NCBI GenBank assembly: GCA_017408395.1 | Contig: JAFQUQ010000026.1 | Location: 1-41,655 of the forward strand | Direction of reading: 5' to 3' | From: Oscillospiraceae bacterium | Lineage (GTDB): Bacteria; Bacillota; Clostridia; Oscillospirales; Ruminococcaceae | DNA length: 41,655 bases | Part shown: positions 1 to 8,782 of the stretch, piece after piece | Layout of the letters: each line of letters opens with the position of its first letter | Position numbering within the stretch: position 1 is the first letter of the stretch | The notes under the pieces: generated by a model | The model's input: the letters and a program-made list of their open reading frames with translations, nothing else | Told to the model about the DNA's origin: nothing | Databases searched by the model: none | Translations under genes and position numbers: made by a program

Positions 1-48
1 CGCAGAGGGCGAAATTCCTTGCCTTAGAGGCGCTCCGCAAGGGGTGAA

Positions 49-187
49 TTCAAAAACAGTCCAGTGGACTGTTTTTGAAGAGGGGACGCCCTGCAAGAGA
101 GGGCGTCCCCTAAAGTTTCTGCATTATTACATATAGCTATATCTTTTTCGACAATCTGAAATGTCCCCTGTCTTTCAGACAGAGGAC
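49..187. repeat. Cluster of three intergenic palindromes
   Basis: Three inverted repeats lie downstream of the NCS2 permease gene. Arms 49-63 and 65-79 form a perfect 15-bp palindrome with a single central base. Arms 82-92 and 100-110 form a perfect 11-bp GC-rich stem (GGGGACGCCCT) with a 7-nt loop. Arms 163-173 and 177-187 form an 11-bp stem whose only imperfect pair is G-U when read as minus-strand RNA, so this one may belong to the permease transcript. Open frames across the region look like noise. The compact series of palindromes resembles a dispersed intergenic repeat or remnant of a small mobile element, but only one copy is visible in the window. Confidence 0.5.
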
Positions 188-195
188 TTTTGGAA

Positions 196-1560
196 TTATA
201 AGAAAATATATTTAAGTATGAACAGTACCGCAAGAACGTACATTACAGGGTTGATTTCCTTATATTTCTTGCATACAAGGTTAATTACAACATAAGAGAT
301 AACACCGATTGAAATTCCCTCGGAAATGCTGTAAAAGAGGGGCATTGCGATAATGCAGAGATACGCAGGGATCGCTGTGTTGTAGTTGCTTCCGTCAAGC
401 TTAAGCTCGGAAATGTTGCTGAACATAAGGAAGCCTACAACAATAAGTGCAGGAGCTGTTGCAAAGGACGGGATAGCTGTGAAAATAGGAGCAAAAAGCA
501 TTGAAATAAGAAACAGAACGGCTGTTGTAAGAGAAGTAAGACCTGTTCTGCCGCCTGCCGCAACGCCTGCTGAGGACTCTACAAATGTTGTTGTTGTAGA
601 TGTACCGAGGATAGCGCCTGAGCTTGTTGCGATAGCGTCTGCAAGAAGTGCGGGTCTGATTTTAGGAAGCTTGCCGTCCTTATCAAGCATACCTGCCTTT
701 GTGCTTACGCCGATAAGTGTGCCCAGTGTATCGAAAAGGTCAACAAAGAGAAATGAGAAAATTACAACGATAAAGTTAAAGATACCTACGTTGCTCAAAT
801 CAACATTGAAGCACTGACCAAAGGTTTCGCCAAGCTTTGAGAAGTCGGTCATTTCAAATGCAGGGAGAAGTGAATAATAACCGTTTGCAGCATCAGGTAC
901 ATAAATACCCGTAAGCTGGCAAATGATACCCATAACCCAGGTTCCTATAATGCCTATCAGAATTGCACCCTTGAAATTCTTGATATAAAGAATTGCTGTG
1001 ATAAACGTACCGATTACAGTAAGCAGAGCGCATATTCCTGCTGTGGAAAAGTTATCCGTAAAGCTTACAATGGAAACCAGAGTAGATGAATTTGCAACAA
1101 CAAGACCTGCGTTCTGAAGTCCGATAAACGCGATAAAAAGTCCGATACCTACCGAAACCGCATTTTTAAGAGGAAACGGAATGGAATTGAAAATTGCCTC
1201 TCGGATATTTGTAACGGAAAGAATAATAAAAATTATACCTTCAATAAAGACCGCCAGCAACGCCACCTGCCAGGTATAACCGAAGCCGAGAACAACGGTG
1301 TACGTAAGGAAAGCGTTAAGTCCCATACCTGCTGAAAGAGCAAAAGGCAGGTTTGCCATAAATGCCATACAGGCTGTACCGATAAAGGAGGCTATACAGG
1401 TTGCAAGAAGAACTGCTGTGGAGTCCATTCCTGCTTCGCTGAGGATACTCGGATTTACAGCAAGAATATACGCCATTGTCATAAATGTTGTGATACCTGC
1501 GGTAATTTCCGTTTTTACGTTGGTATTGTTTTCTTTGAGTTTAAACATCTTTTCAAGCAT
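196..1560 (-). CDS. NCS2-family purine (adenine/guanine/hypoxanthine) permease
   Basis: The 454-aa protein is strongly hydrophobic with about 12-14 membrane segments and matches the AzgA/PbuG branch of the NCS2 nucleobase transporters, which import hypoxanthine, guanine or adenine with protons. Family-typical stretches include TTFMTMAYILAVNP near the N terminus, GLNAFLTYTV, and DLFDTLGTLIGV followed by SSGAILGTSTTTTFVESSAG. The ATG at 1560 is chosen because it begins the conserved MLEKMFKLKE start and follows AAGGGTG. A longer frame upstream overlaps hpt and is not needed. The gene starts 1 nt after the hpt stop codon, so the two form a purine uptake and salvage operon. The exact base specificity cannot be read from sequence. 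Confidence 0.9.
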   Translation of the reverse strand: MLEKMFKLKENNTNVKTEITAGITTFMTMAYILAVNPSILSEAGMDSTAVLLATCIASFIGTACMAFMANLPFALSAGMGLNAFLTYTVVLGFGYTWQVALLAVFIEGIIFIILSVTNIREAIFNSIPFPLKNAVSVGIGLFIAFIGLQNAGLVVANSSTLVSIVSFTDNFSTAGICALLTVIGTFITAILYIKNFKGAILIGIIGTWVMGIICQLTGIYVPDAANGYYSLLPAFEMTDFSKLGETFGQCFNVDLSNVGIFNFIVVIFSFLFVDLFDTLGTLIGVSTKAGMLDKDGKLPKIRPALLADAIATSSGAILGTSTTTTFVESSAGVAAGGRTGLTSLTTAVLFLISMLFAPIFTAIPSFATAPALIVVGFLMFSNISELKLDGSNYNTAIPAYLCIIAMPLFYSISEGISIGVISYVVINLVCKKYKEINPVMYVLAVLFILKYIFL

Positions 1561-1561
1561 A

Positions 1562-2122
1562 TTATTCACCCTTTTCATCATATTCGGCAATATACGGCAG
1601 ATTGCGGTAATACTCGCCGCAGTCAAGTCCGTAGCCTATTACAAAATAATCGGGAATTGTAAACAGAGCCTTGTCAGCCTTGAAGTCAACCTTTCTTCTT
1701 GCAGGCTTGTCCAGCAAAGTTATAACCTTAAGAGAAATCGGGTTTCTTGCCTTAAGAAGTTTTACAACATCGCTCAGGGTCCTGCCCGTGTCGATAATAT
1801 CCTCGACAATAATAACGTGATACTTGCTTATGTCCTGTTCAAGGTCCATTGTAATTTTTACAGCGCCGCTTGAAACTGTACCGTTATAATAGCTTTTAGC
1901 ACACATAAAGCCTATCTCGCACGGTACGTTTATTTCACGGCAAAGGTCTGCCATAAACACAAATGCACCCTTTAATATACTGACAAGCAATATAGGTCTG
2001 CCGTCATAGGAATCGCTTATCTCTTTTCCTGTTTCCTTTACTGCCTGTCTTATTTCCTCTTCCGTAACAAGAACACGCTTTATTCTTCCTGCGAATTCCT
2101 CTTTGCTGTTTATAATACCCAT
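1562..2122 (-). CDS. hpt: Hypoxanthine(-guanine) phosphoribosyltransferase
   Basis: This cytoplasmic 186-aa enzyme converts hypoxanthine or guanine plus PRPP to IMP or GMP. The PRPP-binding motif VIIVEDIIDTGRTL sits at residues 103-116 with the expected acidic pair E107-D108. The upstream LVSILKGAFVFMADL segment and the flexible-loop region around residues 75-90 (AKSYYNGTVSSG) also match the family, and length is normal. ATG at 2122 follows AAGGAGT at good spacing. A promoter TTGAAG-17-TATAAT lies at 2165-2193. I see no purine riboswitch in the roughly 36-nt leader. The downstream permease almost abuts it, giving coordinated import and salvage. Confidence 0.95.
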   Translation of the reverse strand: MGIINSKEEFAGRIKRVLVTEEEIRQAVKETGKEISDSYDGRPILLVSILKGAFVFMADLCREINVPCEIGFMCAKSYYNGTVSSGAVKITMDLEQDISKYHVIIVEDIIDTGRTLSDVVKLLKARNPISLKVITLLDKPARRKVDFKADKALFTIPDYFVIGYGLDCGEYYRNLPYIAEYDEKGE

Positions 2123-2164
2123 ATCAATACTCCTTTATTATATGTAATGTACTCCATTTTCGCA

Positions 2165-2193
2165 ATTATAACATATTACAATCAAAACTTCAA
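2165..2193 (-). promoter_or_regulatory. Promoter for hpt-permease operon
   Basis: On the minus strand TTGAAG (2193-2188) is followed by a 17-nt spacer and TATAAT (2170-2165), predicting a start near 2158 and a leader of about 36 nt. It sits just beyond the terminator of the DUF6171 gene. Confidence 0.7.
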
Positions 2194-2215
2194 CCTTTTT
2201 TATTAAATATTAACA

Positions 2216-2252
2216 AAACTGCCTTTCGGATTTAAATTCCAAAAGGCAGTTT
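2216..2252 (-). terminator. Intrinsic terminator after DUF6171 gene
   Basis: Arms 2216-2226 and 2242-2252 form an 11-bp stem (AAACTGCCTTT), with a T-rich tail in the minus direction. It lies 8 nt past the stop at 2260. Confidence 0.7.
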
Positions 2253-2259
2253 GATTTTA

Positions 2260-2514
2260 TTACCAGTAATGCTTTTCGTGGGGACATCCCATATCAGACT
2301 TTGCCGCCCTGAGTTCAGCAAAGCAGCCGCATTTCATACATACACCCTCGTTTAAGCTTTCACAGGTGCCGCATATGTTAAGACGGCGGCGGTACTCGGT
2401 TTCATCGGCACGTTTTTCTTCGGGAAGTGCGTCTATCATTTCCCTTATGCTTCTGTAAACACCGTCGTAGTCGATCTCCTCAAGAAAGCATTTTTTACAG
2501 AACGGACGGCTCAT
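2260..2514 (-). CDS. Small cysteine-rich protein, DUF6171-like
   Basis: The 84-aa protein has eight cysteines, C6-x2-C9 near the N terminus, then C48-x2-C51, C59-x2-C62-x-C64 and C77. This implies two structural zinc (or possibly Fe-S) sites. It has no signal peptide or membrane segment. The pattern resembles the small DUF6171 family of Clostridia, whose function is unknown; the family name is from memory and unverified. Its ATG overlaps the stop of the upstream GH51 gene by 4 nt (ATGA), so translation is probably coupled. A redox or metal-sensing role, or metal storage, cannot be distinguished. Confidence 0.75.
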   Translation of the reverse strand: MSRPFCKKCFLEEIDYDGVYRSIREMIDALPEEKRADETEYRRRLNICGTCESLNEGVCMKCGCFAELRAAKSDMGCPHEKHYW

Positions 2515-3986
2515 TCAAGAACTACCGATACAACAGAGCAAGGCGGTACTGTCATATTTAAGCTGCCGTTGTTTATGGAAACGCTGAACGGTGCAGGCTT
2601 TACCTTTTCGGGTGTGTCGAAATCGTTGAGGTCGTGGCAGTCACCGGTGAGGATCTCAGCGGAAGCGGAATTTACGTTCATACCTGCAATTTCACAGCTT
2701 ATCTCTGCTTCATCATCAATTGAGCAGTTTGCCATTGTAACGGTAAGCTTGCCGTCCTTTACGGAAGCTGAGCAGGAAACCATAGGCACCTTGTTGTTTT
2801 CACCTGCTTCACAGTTTTCAACGAAGCTGTAAACAGCGTCGCCGTCCTGATGTGACTTGAACAGGTCAAAAACGTGATATGTAGGTGTAAGCACCATCTT
2901 TTCGCCTTCAGTAAGCACAAGTGACTGAAGCACGTTTACTGCCTGTGCAAGATTTGCAATTTTAACACGCTTGCTGTGGGAGTTGAAAATGTTAAGGTTG
3001 CACGCCGCAACAATTGCGTCACGCATTGTATTCTGCTGATAAAGGAAGCCCGGGTTAGTACCCTCCTCAACATCATACCAGCAGCCCCATTCGTCAACGA
3101 TAAGGGCAATTTCGTTTTCGTAGTCGTAACGGTTCATAATTTCGCTGTGACGGGTGATAAGCTCGTCAATGTAAAGGGTCTTTGAAATTGTGGAGTAGTA
3201 CTCGTCGGAAGAGAAATCCCTTGCACTTCCTTTTTTGCTCCAGTCCCCTGTCGGAACTGTATAGTAATGAAGGGAAATGCCCCTTGTGTTCCACTTGTTC
3301 AGATTTTTCATAATTACCTCGGTCCAGTTGTAGTCGTTTGCATTCGGACCGCAGGCAATTTTAAACAGCTCGTTGCCGCTGAAATTCCTGCAGAAGGTCT
3401 GGTAGCGCTTGTATTCGTCAGCGTAATATTCGGGACGCATATTTCCGCCGCAGCCCCAGTTTTCGTTGCCGATACCGAGATATTTAAGCTTCCAGGGCTT
3501 TTCTCTGCCGTTTTCCTTTCTTAAATCTGCCATAGGAGATACACCGTCGAAGGTGCAGTATTCTACCCATTCCGCAAGCTCGCTTACAGTGCCGCTGCCT
3601 AAATTTCCCGCAAGATACGGCTCACAGCCTACCTGCTCGCAAAGGTCAAAGAATTCGTGTGTGCCGAAGGAGTTGTCCTCTGTAACGTGACCCCAGTTTG
3701 TGTTTATCATCTTCTTGCGCTTTGACTTATCGCCGATACCGTCCTTCCAGTGGTATTCGTCAGCAAAACAGCCGCCCGGCCAGCGGAGCACAGGCATTTT
3801 TATCTTTCTGAACGCTTCAACGATGTCCGTTCTGATACCTCTTACATTCGGAATTGAGGAGTCCTCTCCAACATAAATTCCGTTGTAGATACATCTGCCC
3901 AGATGCTCTGAAAAGTGTCCGTAAATTTCAGGGCTGATGTGTCCTTTTACATCTTTTGTGTTGATAAGTGCGCTGATTTTTTTCAT
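2511..3986 (-). CDS. Intracellular alpha-L-arabinofuranosidase, GH51
   Basis: This 491-aa enzyme removes terminal alpha-L-arabinofuranosyl units from arabino-oligosaccharides or arabinoxylan fragments. GH51 landmarks are visible: [19 protein letters not shown] near the N terminus, [14 protein letters not shown] at 67-80, the acid/base glutamate E175 in [11 protein letters not shown] and the nucleophile glutamate E299 in [13 protein letters not shown]-terminal beta domain follows. There is no signal peptide, so it acts on imported oligosaccharides. ATG 3986 is preceded by AGGAGAGG at ideal spacing; the open frame extends 19 codons further but lacks a ribosome site. It is 13 nt downstream of a membrane protein gene and overlaps the DUF6171 gene. 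The AraC-type regulator divergent from this group is a plausible control. Confidence 0.94.
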   Translation of the reverse strand: MKKISALINTKDVKGHISPEIYGHFSEHLGRCIYNGIYVGEDSSIPNVRGIRTDIVEAFRKIKMPVLRWPGGCFADEYHWKDGIGDKSKRKKMINTNWGHVTEDNSFGTHEFFDLCEQVGCEPYLAGNLGSGTVSELAEWVEYCTFDGVSPMADLRKENGREKPWKLKYLGIGNENWGCGGNMRPEYYADEYKRYQTFCRNFSGNELFKIACGPNANDYNWTEVIMKNLNKWNTRGISLHYYTVPTGDWSKKGSARDFSSDEYYSTISKTLYIDELITRHSEIMNRYDYENEIALIVDEWGCWYDVEEGTNPGFLYQQNTMRDAIVAACNLNIFNSHSKRVKIANLAQAVNVLQSLVLTEGEKMVLTPTYHVFDLFKSHQDGDAVYSFVENCEAGENNKVPMVSCSASVKDGKLTVTMANCSIDDEAEISCEIAGMNVNSASAEILTGDCHDLNDFDTPEKVKPAPFSVSINNGSLNMTVPPCSVVSVVLE

Positions 3987-3999
3987 AGTACCTCTCCTT

Positions 4000-4701
4000 T
4001 TATAAATTGCTGTAAGTATATTGTCTTTTTTCCGCATACTCAATATATGTTATCATTCCGTTAAACTTTATAACGCAGACCTTGCTGCAGTTTTCCTGCT
4101 CTTTTTTTAGCACAAGTCTGCCATTGGGTGTATAAAAAACATAGTAATTATCGTAATAAACCCTGCCTCTTCCGTAAGATTTTACAGTGTAAATATGGTG
4201 CGATTTTAGTACGGTACATTCGGCAGTGCTGTCAATAGCTGACCATCTTTTACGCAGAAATGCGCTGACTCCAAGCCATATAAATATTGCCGCTGCAAAT
4301 GTTACAAACAGCATAAATGATGTCACAAGGTTCTTTGTTTTAATAAAGTATACCACAAAAAAAGTTGCTGCCAACACACACAATATTATAAAAACAATCC
4401 AATTAATTCTGTATTTGTCTTTTACCGCTTCATACATCCAATTGTCCAAGCTTTCCCAACAAAGTTCATCAGCTTCGGCTATAAGCTCTTTTTCCTCTGA
4501 ACTTATACGGTTAACAAACAAATACGCCAACATTTCAATCAGGATAAAGGGAATTATAACAAACGGCAGCAGGTAATCAACATTTTTTTCTGCAAACAGT
4601 ATTAGCATTCCAAGTGCCGTAAAAATTGATAAAATCATAGACACTATCGTAATTTTGAAGCCATAGCCTTTAAAGGGACATCTGAATTTTAATCTTTTCA
4701 A
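4000..4701 (-). CDS. Membrane protein of unknown function, TTG start
   Basis: The 233-aa product is not recognised. It has two predicted membrane hairpins: segments near residues 16-37 and 43-63, a soluble acidic stretch ([16 protein letters not shown]), then segments near 97-119 and 126-148. A C-terminal soluble domain of about 80 residues follows. This is tyrosine-rich ([12 protein letters not shown]) and predicted to be beta-rich and cytoplasmic. The start is TTG at 4701, since GGAGTGAG lies just upstream and no ATG fits. It is the first gene of a unit with the GH51 enzyme 13 nt downstream. No transporter signature is seen, so a link to arabinose use is only positional. Confidence 0.7.
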   Translation of the reverse strand: MKRLKFRCPFKGYGFKITIVSMILSIFTALGMLILFAEKNVDYLLPFVIIPFILIEMLAYLFVNRISSEEKELIAEADELCWESLDNWMYEAVKDKYRINWIVFIILCVLAATFFVVYFIKTKNLVTSFMLFVTFAAAIFIWLGVSAFLRKRWSAIDSTAECTVLKSHHIYTVKSYGRGRVYYDNYYVFYTPNGRLVLKKEQENCSKVCVIKFNGMITYIEYAEKRQYTYSNL

Positions 4702-4745
4702 GCACTCACTCCCGATAAAATGATATTATAATTATATTTTACACC

Positions 4746-4774
4746 TTGCATAAAATTTTGCAATGATGTATAAT
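4746..4774 (+). promoter_or_regulatory. Promoter of the AraC-type regulator with inverted repeat
   Basis: TTGCAT (4746-4751), a 17-nt spacer and TATAAT (4769-4774) form a good promoter with a predicted start near 4781. An imperfect inverted repeat, TTGCA-N8-TGCAA, begins at the -35 box and could be an operator, since the divergent GH51 unit starts only about 45 nt away. Confidence 0.6.
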
Positions 4775-4805
4775 ACTTTTATAACTGATATATCCTACGA
4801 TTGGA

Positions 4806-5588
4806 GTGATAGAAACGAAACTTCACGCACTCGGTATCGACTACCGCTACGACAGCAGCTTTCTGATTGACCGTCCCAACGGATCGGGAGATAATCTGCT
4901 GATAATTTTCAAATCCGCCGCAAGGGTCGAAATCAACGGAGAATTTACATCTGTAAGCCCTGATACAGCCATTGTTTATGATAAATTTTCACTTCAGAAA
5001 TACGGTGCTGACGGTACTGATTATATCAACCACTGGGTACATTTCGACTGCTCTGATGATACCGCCTTTCTCAAACGTGTAAATCTCCCCTTTGAAACAC
5101 TGATAAATATAACTGATATATCCTCGGTTGAAGGCATACTTACACAGTTAAGCGTGGAGTCTGTTTCGGAAGATTACAACAAAGAGGAATGTACCGACCT
5201 GCTCCTTAAGCTTCTTATGGCAAAGTTAGGCGGCGGTGCAGATTTAAGTATCCGACACTCTCCCCATTACAACGCTTTATGCACATTAAGAGCTGACATT
5301 TACCGCAGTCCTGCGGAATACGGCAGCATAAGCGACTTTGCAAACAGGCTTTCCCTTAGTCCGTCACATTTTCAGACACTTTACAAAAGCGAATTCGGCG
5401 TAAGCTGCTTTGAGGACGTTATTACCGCAAGAATCGAAAAAGCCAAGTATTTTCTTCTCAATACCACCCTTTCCGTAAAAAAAATTTCCGAGCTGTGCGG
5501 CTATGAAAATGACGTACATTTCATCCGCCAATTCAGACAGCGCACCGGTATGACTTCGGGTGAATACAGAAAAATAAACCGTTTCTGA
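4806..5588 (+). CDS. AraC-family transcriptional regulator
   Basis: The roughly 260-aa protein has an N-terminal cupin-like ligand-binding half (residues 1-150) and a C-terminal double helix-turn-helix. The first helix-turn-helix covers SISDFANRLSLSPSHFQTLY and the second covers SVKKISELCGYENDVHFIRQ, ending in the family-typical TGMTSGEYRK. It is divergent from the membrane protein-GH51-DUF6171 group and probably senses arabinose or an arabino-oligosaccharide; that is inference. The start is uncertain. GTG at 4806 overlaps the only ribosome site (GGAGTG, 4803-4808), while correct spacing from that site points to ACG at 4815. There is no in-frame ATG in the leader. Confidence 0.88.
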   Translation: MIETKLHALGIDYRYDSSFLIDRPNGSGDNLLIIFKSAARVEINGEFTSVSPDTAIVYDKFSLQKYGADGTDYINHWVHFDCSDDTAFLKRVNLPFETLINITDISSVEGILTQLSVESVSEDYNKEECTDLLLKLLMAKLGGGADLSIRHSPHYNALCTLRADIYRSPAEYGSISDFANRLSLSPSHFQTLYKSEFGVSCFEDVITARIEKAKYFLLNTTLSVKKISELCGYENDVHFIRQFRQRTGMTSGEYRKINRF

Positions 5589-5617
5589 TTGATTTAAAGT
5601 GCGGTATGTGGTATAAT
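5589..5617 (+). promoter_or_regulatory. Promoter of the ktrB-like gene
   Basis: TTGATT (5589-5594), a 17-nt spacer and TATAAT (5612-5617) begin directly after the AraC-type stop codon, giving a predicted start near 5624 and a leader of about 26 nt. Confidence 0.65.
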
Positions 5618-5649
5618 AAATTAATCATTATTAAAACAGGAGCAGATTT

Positions 5650-7011
5650 ATGCCTTACGTTAAACAGAAAAAAAGGAACTTCAACTCAACCGCCATCATT
5701 TCTTTAAGCTTTCTGGCGGTCATTGCAGTTGGAACAATATTGCTTATGATGCCGTTTTCCTCTGCTGAGGGAAACTTCACCAACCCGGTTACTGCCTTTT
5801 TCACAGCCGTATCCGCTACCTGCGTTACAGGACTTGTGGATGTTGACACGGGAACCTACTGGACAACCTTCGGACAGCTTGTCATTCTTGCTATGATACA
5901 GGTCGGAGGACTCGGCCTGATTACATTCGCTTCATTTTTTGCGTTTATGCTTAATAAAAAGGTTGAGCTTCGCTCAATGCAGGTTGCCTCTGAATCGGTA
6001 AACACATCAGGATTTTACGATGTTAAATACCTTGTTAAATCCATTGTAAGCATATCCTTTGCCTGTGAACTGGCAGGTGCTATCCTTCTCATGACATCGT
6101 ATGTCCCAAAATTCGGTGCTAAAGGAATTTATATATCCTGCTATCTTGCCGTAACCGCATTCTGCAATGCAGGCTTTGACGTGCTTGGAATGGTTGATGT
6201 ACCTTTTTCAAGCGTTACCTCGCTTTCTGATGACCCAATAACGGTAATTGTTATACCTCTTCTGATAATTTCGGGAGGGCTTGGCTTTTTTGTCTGGAAC
6301 GATGTTATAAACTATAAAAAAAATAAACATCTTGCTCTTCAGACAAAAATAGTTTTGCTTTACACAGCTGTATTGATTGCAACAGGAACACTTTTTACTA
6401 TTATACTTGAATGGAATAATCCGTCAACCTTGGGAGGTCACAGCTTCCTTTACAAACTTGGCAACAGTTTCTTCAACTCTGTTACATTAAGAACCGCCGG
6501 CTTTAATTCCATTGATATTGCATCAATGACTCCCCTCACAAAACTCATATCAATTTTCTATATGTTTGTAGGTGTTGCCCCCGGCTCAACAGGCGGCGGT
6601 ATCAAAATCACAACCTTTGCAATTGTTATAATGACTGTTTTCAGCGTAATAACAAACAAGCAGGACACCATTATAATGAACAGAAAAATCGACAAGGAGC
6701 TTGTTTACAAATCCCTTGCAATCATTTTTATCTTTATTGTCATAATAATGGTTTCTTCAGTCGCAATTACATTTATGAATGAAAACGTGGCAGGACTTGA
6801 CGCTGCTTTTGAAATAACTTCCGCAATTTCAACCACAGGCTTAAGCACGGGAGTTACGGCTCAGTGCGGAACGTTTTCCAAGCTTCTGCTTTGTCTTATA
6901 ATGTTCATCGGACGTGTGGGACCTGTATCCTTTGCGCTTTCCCTTTCATTAAAAAATGCAAAGCAGGGTAAAAACGAGGTTTACCCCGAAGGCAGAATTA
7001 TGGTAGGTTAA
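5650..7011 (+). CDS. ktrB: Ktr/Trk-type potassium uptake membrane subunit
   Basis: The 453-aa integral membrane protein is the ion-conducting subunit of a Ktr-type K+ (Na+-linked) uptake system. The four pore-loop repeats can be seen: SATCVTGLVDVDTGTY near residues 55-70, TAFCNAGFDV, SVTLRTAGFNSIDI and ISTTGLSTGVT. The glycine-rich gating loop GVAPGSTGGGIKITTF is intact. ATG 5650 follows CAGGAG at good spacing. The cytoplasmic NAD/ATP-binding regulator KtrA, which normally pairs with this subunit, is not next to it. The following gene is a methyltransferase 29 nt downstream. The partner may be encoded elsewhere. Confidence 0.93.
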   Translation: MPYVKQKKRNFNSTAIISLSFLAVIAVGTILLMMPFSSAEGNFTNPVTAFFTAVSATCVTGLVDVDTGTYWTTFGQLVILAMIQVGGLGLITFASFFAFMLNKKVELRSMQVASESVNTSGFYDVKYLVKSIVSISFACELAGAILLMTSYVPKFGAKGIYISCYLAVTAFCNAGFDVLGMVDVPFSSVTSLSDDPITVIVIPLLIISGGLGFFVWNDVINYKKNKHLALQTKIVLLYTAVLIATGTLFTIILEWNNPSTLGGHSFLYKLGNSFFNSVTLRTAGFNSIDIASMTPLTKLISIFYMFVGVAPGSTGGGIKITTFAIVIMTVFSVITNKQDTIIMNRKIDKELVYKSLAIIFIFIVIIMVSSVAITFMNENVAGLDAAFEITSAISTTGLSTGVTAQCGTFSKLLLCLIMFIGRVGPVSFALSLSLKNAKQGKNEVYPEGRIMVG

Positions 7012-7040
7012 ATCAAACATCAAAGGAGTTAAGTTTACAG

Positions 7041-7757
7041 ATGTCGGAATTTTCATTTGAGCTTTTGGACAACAACATTGAAATATGCGTATCAAAGGAG
7101 CATAAATTCGGTACGGACGCTTTTCTGCTTGCTGATTTTGCAAAGCCCCGTCATAAGGACAAGGTCTGCGATTTAGGCACAGGCTGCGGCATAATTCCAA
7201 TGCTTATGCACATAAAATTTTCACCTAAGGAAATCTACGGCGTGGACATTCAGGAGCAGGCTATCGAACAGTTCAACATTTCCGTTGAAAAGAACAGCCT
7301 TGCAAGTCTGCACCCCGTCAGAGCAGATTTAAAGGAGCTGTGGGAAGACTGCCCCAAGGGTACATTTGACGTTGTAACCTGCAATCCGCCCTACAAAGCC
7401 GCAAACGCAGGCATTGAAAGCCTTGGAGAAGCACAGAAAATAGCCCGCCACGAAATTTTATGCAACATAAACGATGTGTGCAGGGCGGCGTCGAAGCTGC
7501 TTAAATTCGGCGGTAAGCTGTGCATCTGCAACCGTCCCGAAAGGCTTGCAGATGTAATCTGCGCAATGCGTGAAAACAACATCGAGCCGAAGCTTCTCCG
7601 CTTTGTAAGCAAGAGCGCTGACACGGCACCGTGGCTTTTCCTTATCGAAGGAAAGCTCGGAAGCAAGCCGTTTATGAAGGTTATGCCTCCCCTTTTCGTA
7701 AAGGACGGCGAAGGCTTTTCCGAAGAGCTTCTCTCTATTTACGGTCAGCATAATTAA
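7041..7757 (+). CDS. TrmN6-like tRNA1(Val) adenine-N6 methyltransferase
   Basis: The 238-aa protein is a class I SAM-dependent methyltransferase. SAM motif I is CDLGTGCG at residues 43-50, an acidic ribose-binding residue follows in YGVDIQEQA, and the N6-adenine catalytic motif NPPY is at 115-118. The family (TrmN6/YfiC) methylates A37 of tRNA1(Val) in Escherichia coli; assignment of the same target here is inference from the motif set and size. ATG 7041 follows AAGGAG. It may be co-transcribed with ktrB (29-nt gap) and ends at a strong bidirectional terminator. Confidence 0.85.
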   Translation: MSEFSFELLDNNIEICVSKEHKFGTDAFLLADFAKPRHKDKVCDLGTGCGIIPMLMHIKFSPKEIYGVDIQEQAIEQFNISVEKNSLASLHPVRADLKELWEDCPKGTFDVVTCNPPYKAANAGIESLGEAQKIARHEILCNINDVCRAASKLLKFGGKLCICNRPERLADVICAMRENNIEPKLLRFVSKSADTAPWLFLIEGKLGSKPFMKVMPPLFVKDGEGFSEELLSIYGQHN

Positions 7758-7765
7758 AAAATCAA

Positions 7766-7798
7766 AACAGGTGCAGTCCATATCGGATTGCACCTGTT
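7766..7798. terminator. Bidirectional terminator between convergent genes
   Basis: Arms 7766-7779 and 7785-7798 form a 14-bp stem with one G-U pair and a 5-nt loop, flanked by A-rich and T-rich runs on both sides. It serves the methyltransferase (plus) and the proB-proA operon (minus). Confidence 0.85.
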
Positions 7799-7802
7799 AT
7801 TT

Positions 7803-8756
7803 TTACAAGCCTATCGTATCCATTTTTTCGTGCTCAGGCTGACTTATTGCCATAAGTGTATACTCGTCCCCACGCTTCGAAACTACATACTCAACGTATT
7901 TTTCAGGTGTAGGCTCTTCCTCTGAGGTCAGTGAAAGCCACGCAGGCGACGGCGAAACGTAGCCTACCGTAAGGGTATATCTTTCACCTACACGCTCGAT
8001 ATTTTCAATATACGGCGAATATGTGAAATATCTCGGATTTGACGGGATACGGTATGAACTCTTATCCTCCTCATAGTAAAAACCTATTTCGGTATTTAAT
8101 ATGGATTGATGCTCAAAGCTTAAACCATCGCCGAAAAGCTTGGTAGCGTGCTTTTCAACGTCCACCTCCGGGATTATGAGATAGTCAAAGTCACGCTCAT
8201 ATTTTGATTTGTCCTCGTAAAGAATAATGTCCCACATTGCCGCTGTAATAAGGGTATCGCTTCTCAGCTTTACCGTCTGGTCAAATGGTGCGGGGTCGCA
8301 TATTACAATAGGGTAAATGAACTTTGCAAACTCATTTTTCTGCTGTGTATTATCCGCAAACGCCTTGATTTTATCAACGGAAAAGCTTAATGTGGAGATA
8401 ATGCCTATTACAGTAAAAATGCTTATCACTATACCGAGAATAAAGTATTTTTTAGAGCCGCTCATAGAAACCACAGGAATTTCGGGAGAAACCTCCTCGG
8501 TCACAAGCTCAGCCATTTCTGCGGCATTTTCACTTAATGCGTCATCAAACATCTTCTTGATGTTTTCTATGGACTCCCTGCCCTCTTCCTTTATTTTATC
8601 AAGAGTATCCTCTGCAATATGATTTTTCTCGGCTGCAGGAGATGTACTCTTTTTTTCGTTCTGTGCAGAACGGCTTTTTTTCTTGTTGTTTTTCTTTTTG
8701 CCCTTTGACTTTATGTAGCTGTCATAATCGAAAAAATCCTTGTTTTCGTTTTCCAT
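7803..8756 (-). CDS. Single-pass membrane protein of unknown function
   Basis: The 317-aa protein is not recognised. Residues 1-100 are highly charged: a Lys/Asn-rich block at 17-36 and then an acidic helical stretch. One membrane helix lies at about 104-126 (YFILGIVISIFTVIGIISTL). The remaining roughly 190 residues form an extracytoplasmic domain, which by orientation (Lys-rich inside) faces outward. It is the last gene of a minus-strand operon, 26 nt after proA, with AAGGAG before its ATG. Nothing in it suggests an enzyme, and no link to proline synthesis is visible beyond position. Confidence 0.75.
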   Translation of the reverse strand: MENENKDFFDYDSYIKSKGKKKNNKKKSRSAQNEKKSTSPAAEKNHIAEDTLDKIKEEGRESIENIKKMFDDALSENAAEMAELVTEEVSPEIPVVSMSGSKKYFILGIVISIFTVIGIISTLSFSVDKIKAFADNTQQKNEFAKFIYPIVICDPAPFDQTVKLRSDTLITAAMWDIILYEDKSKYERDFDYLIIPEVDVEKHATKLFGDGLSFEHQSILNTEIGFYYEEDKSSYRIPSNPRYFTYSPYIENIERVGERYTLTVGYVSPSPAWLSLTSEEEPTPEKYVEYVVSKRGDEYTLMAISQPEHEKMDTIGL

Positions 8757-8782
8757 AAACGCTCCTTTCCGATTAAACTCAG

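Noticed and set aside
24-233. 69-codon minus-strand open frame at the window start
   Set aside because: It crosses three palindromes and overlaps the permease end. No ribosome site or recognisable domain was seen.
5650-7011. Missing ktrA next to ktrB as a sign of gene loss
   Set aside because: Unlinked ktrA and ktrB genes are common, so absence from this window says little.
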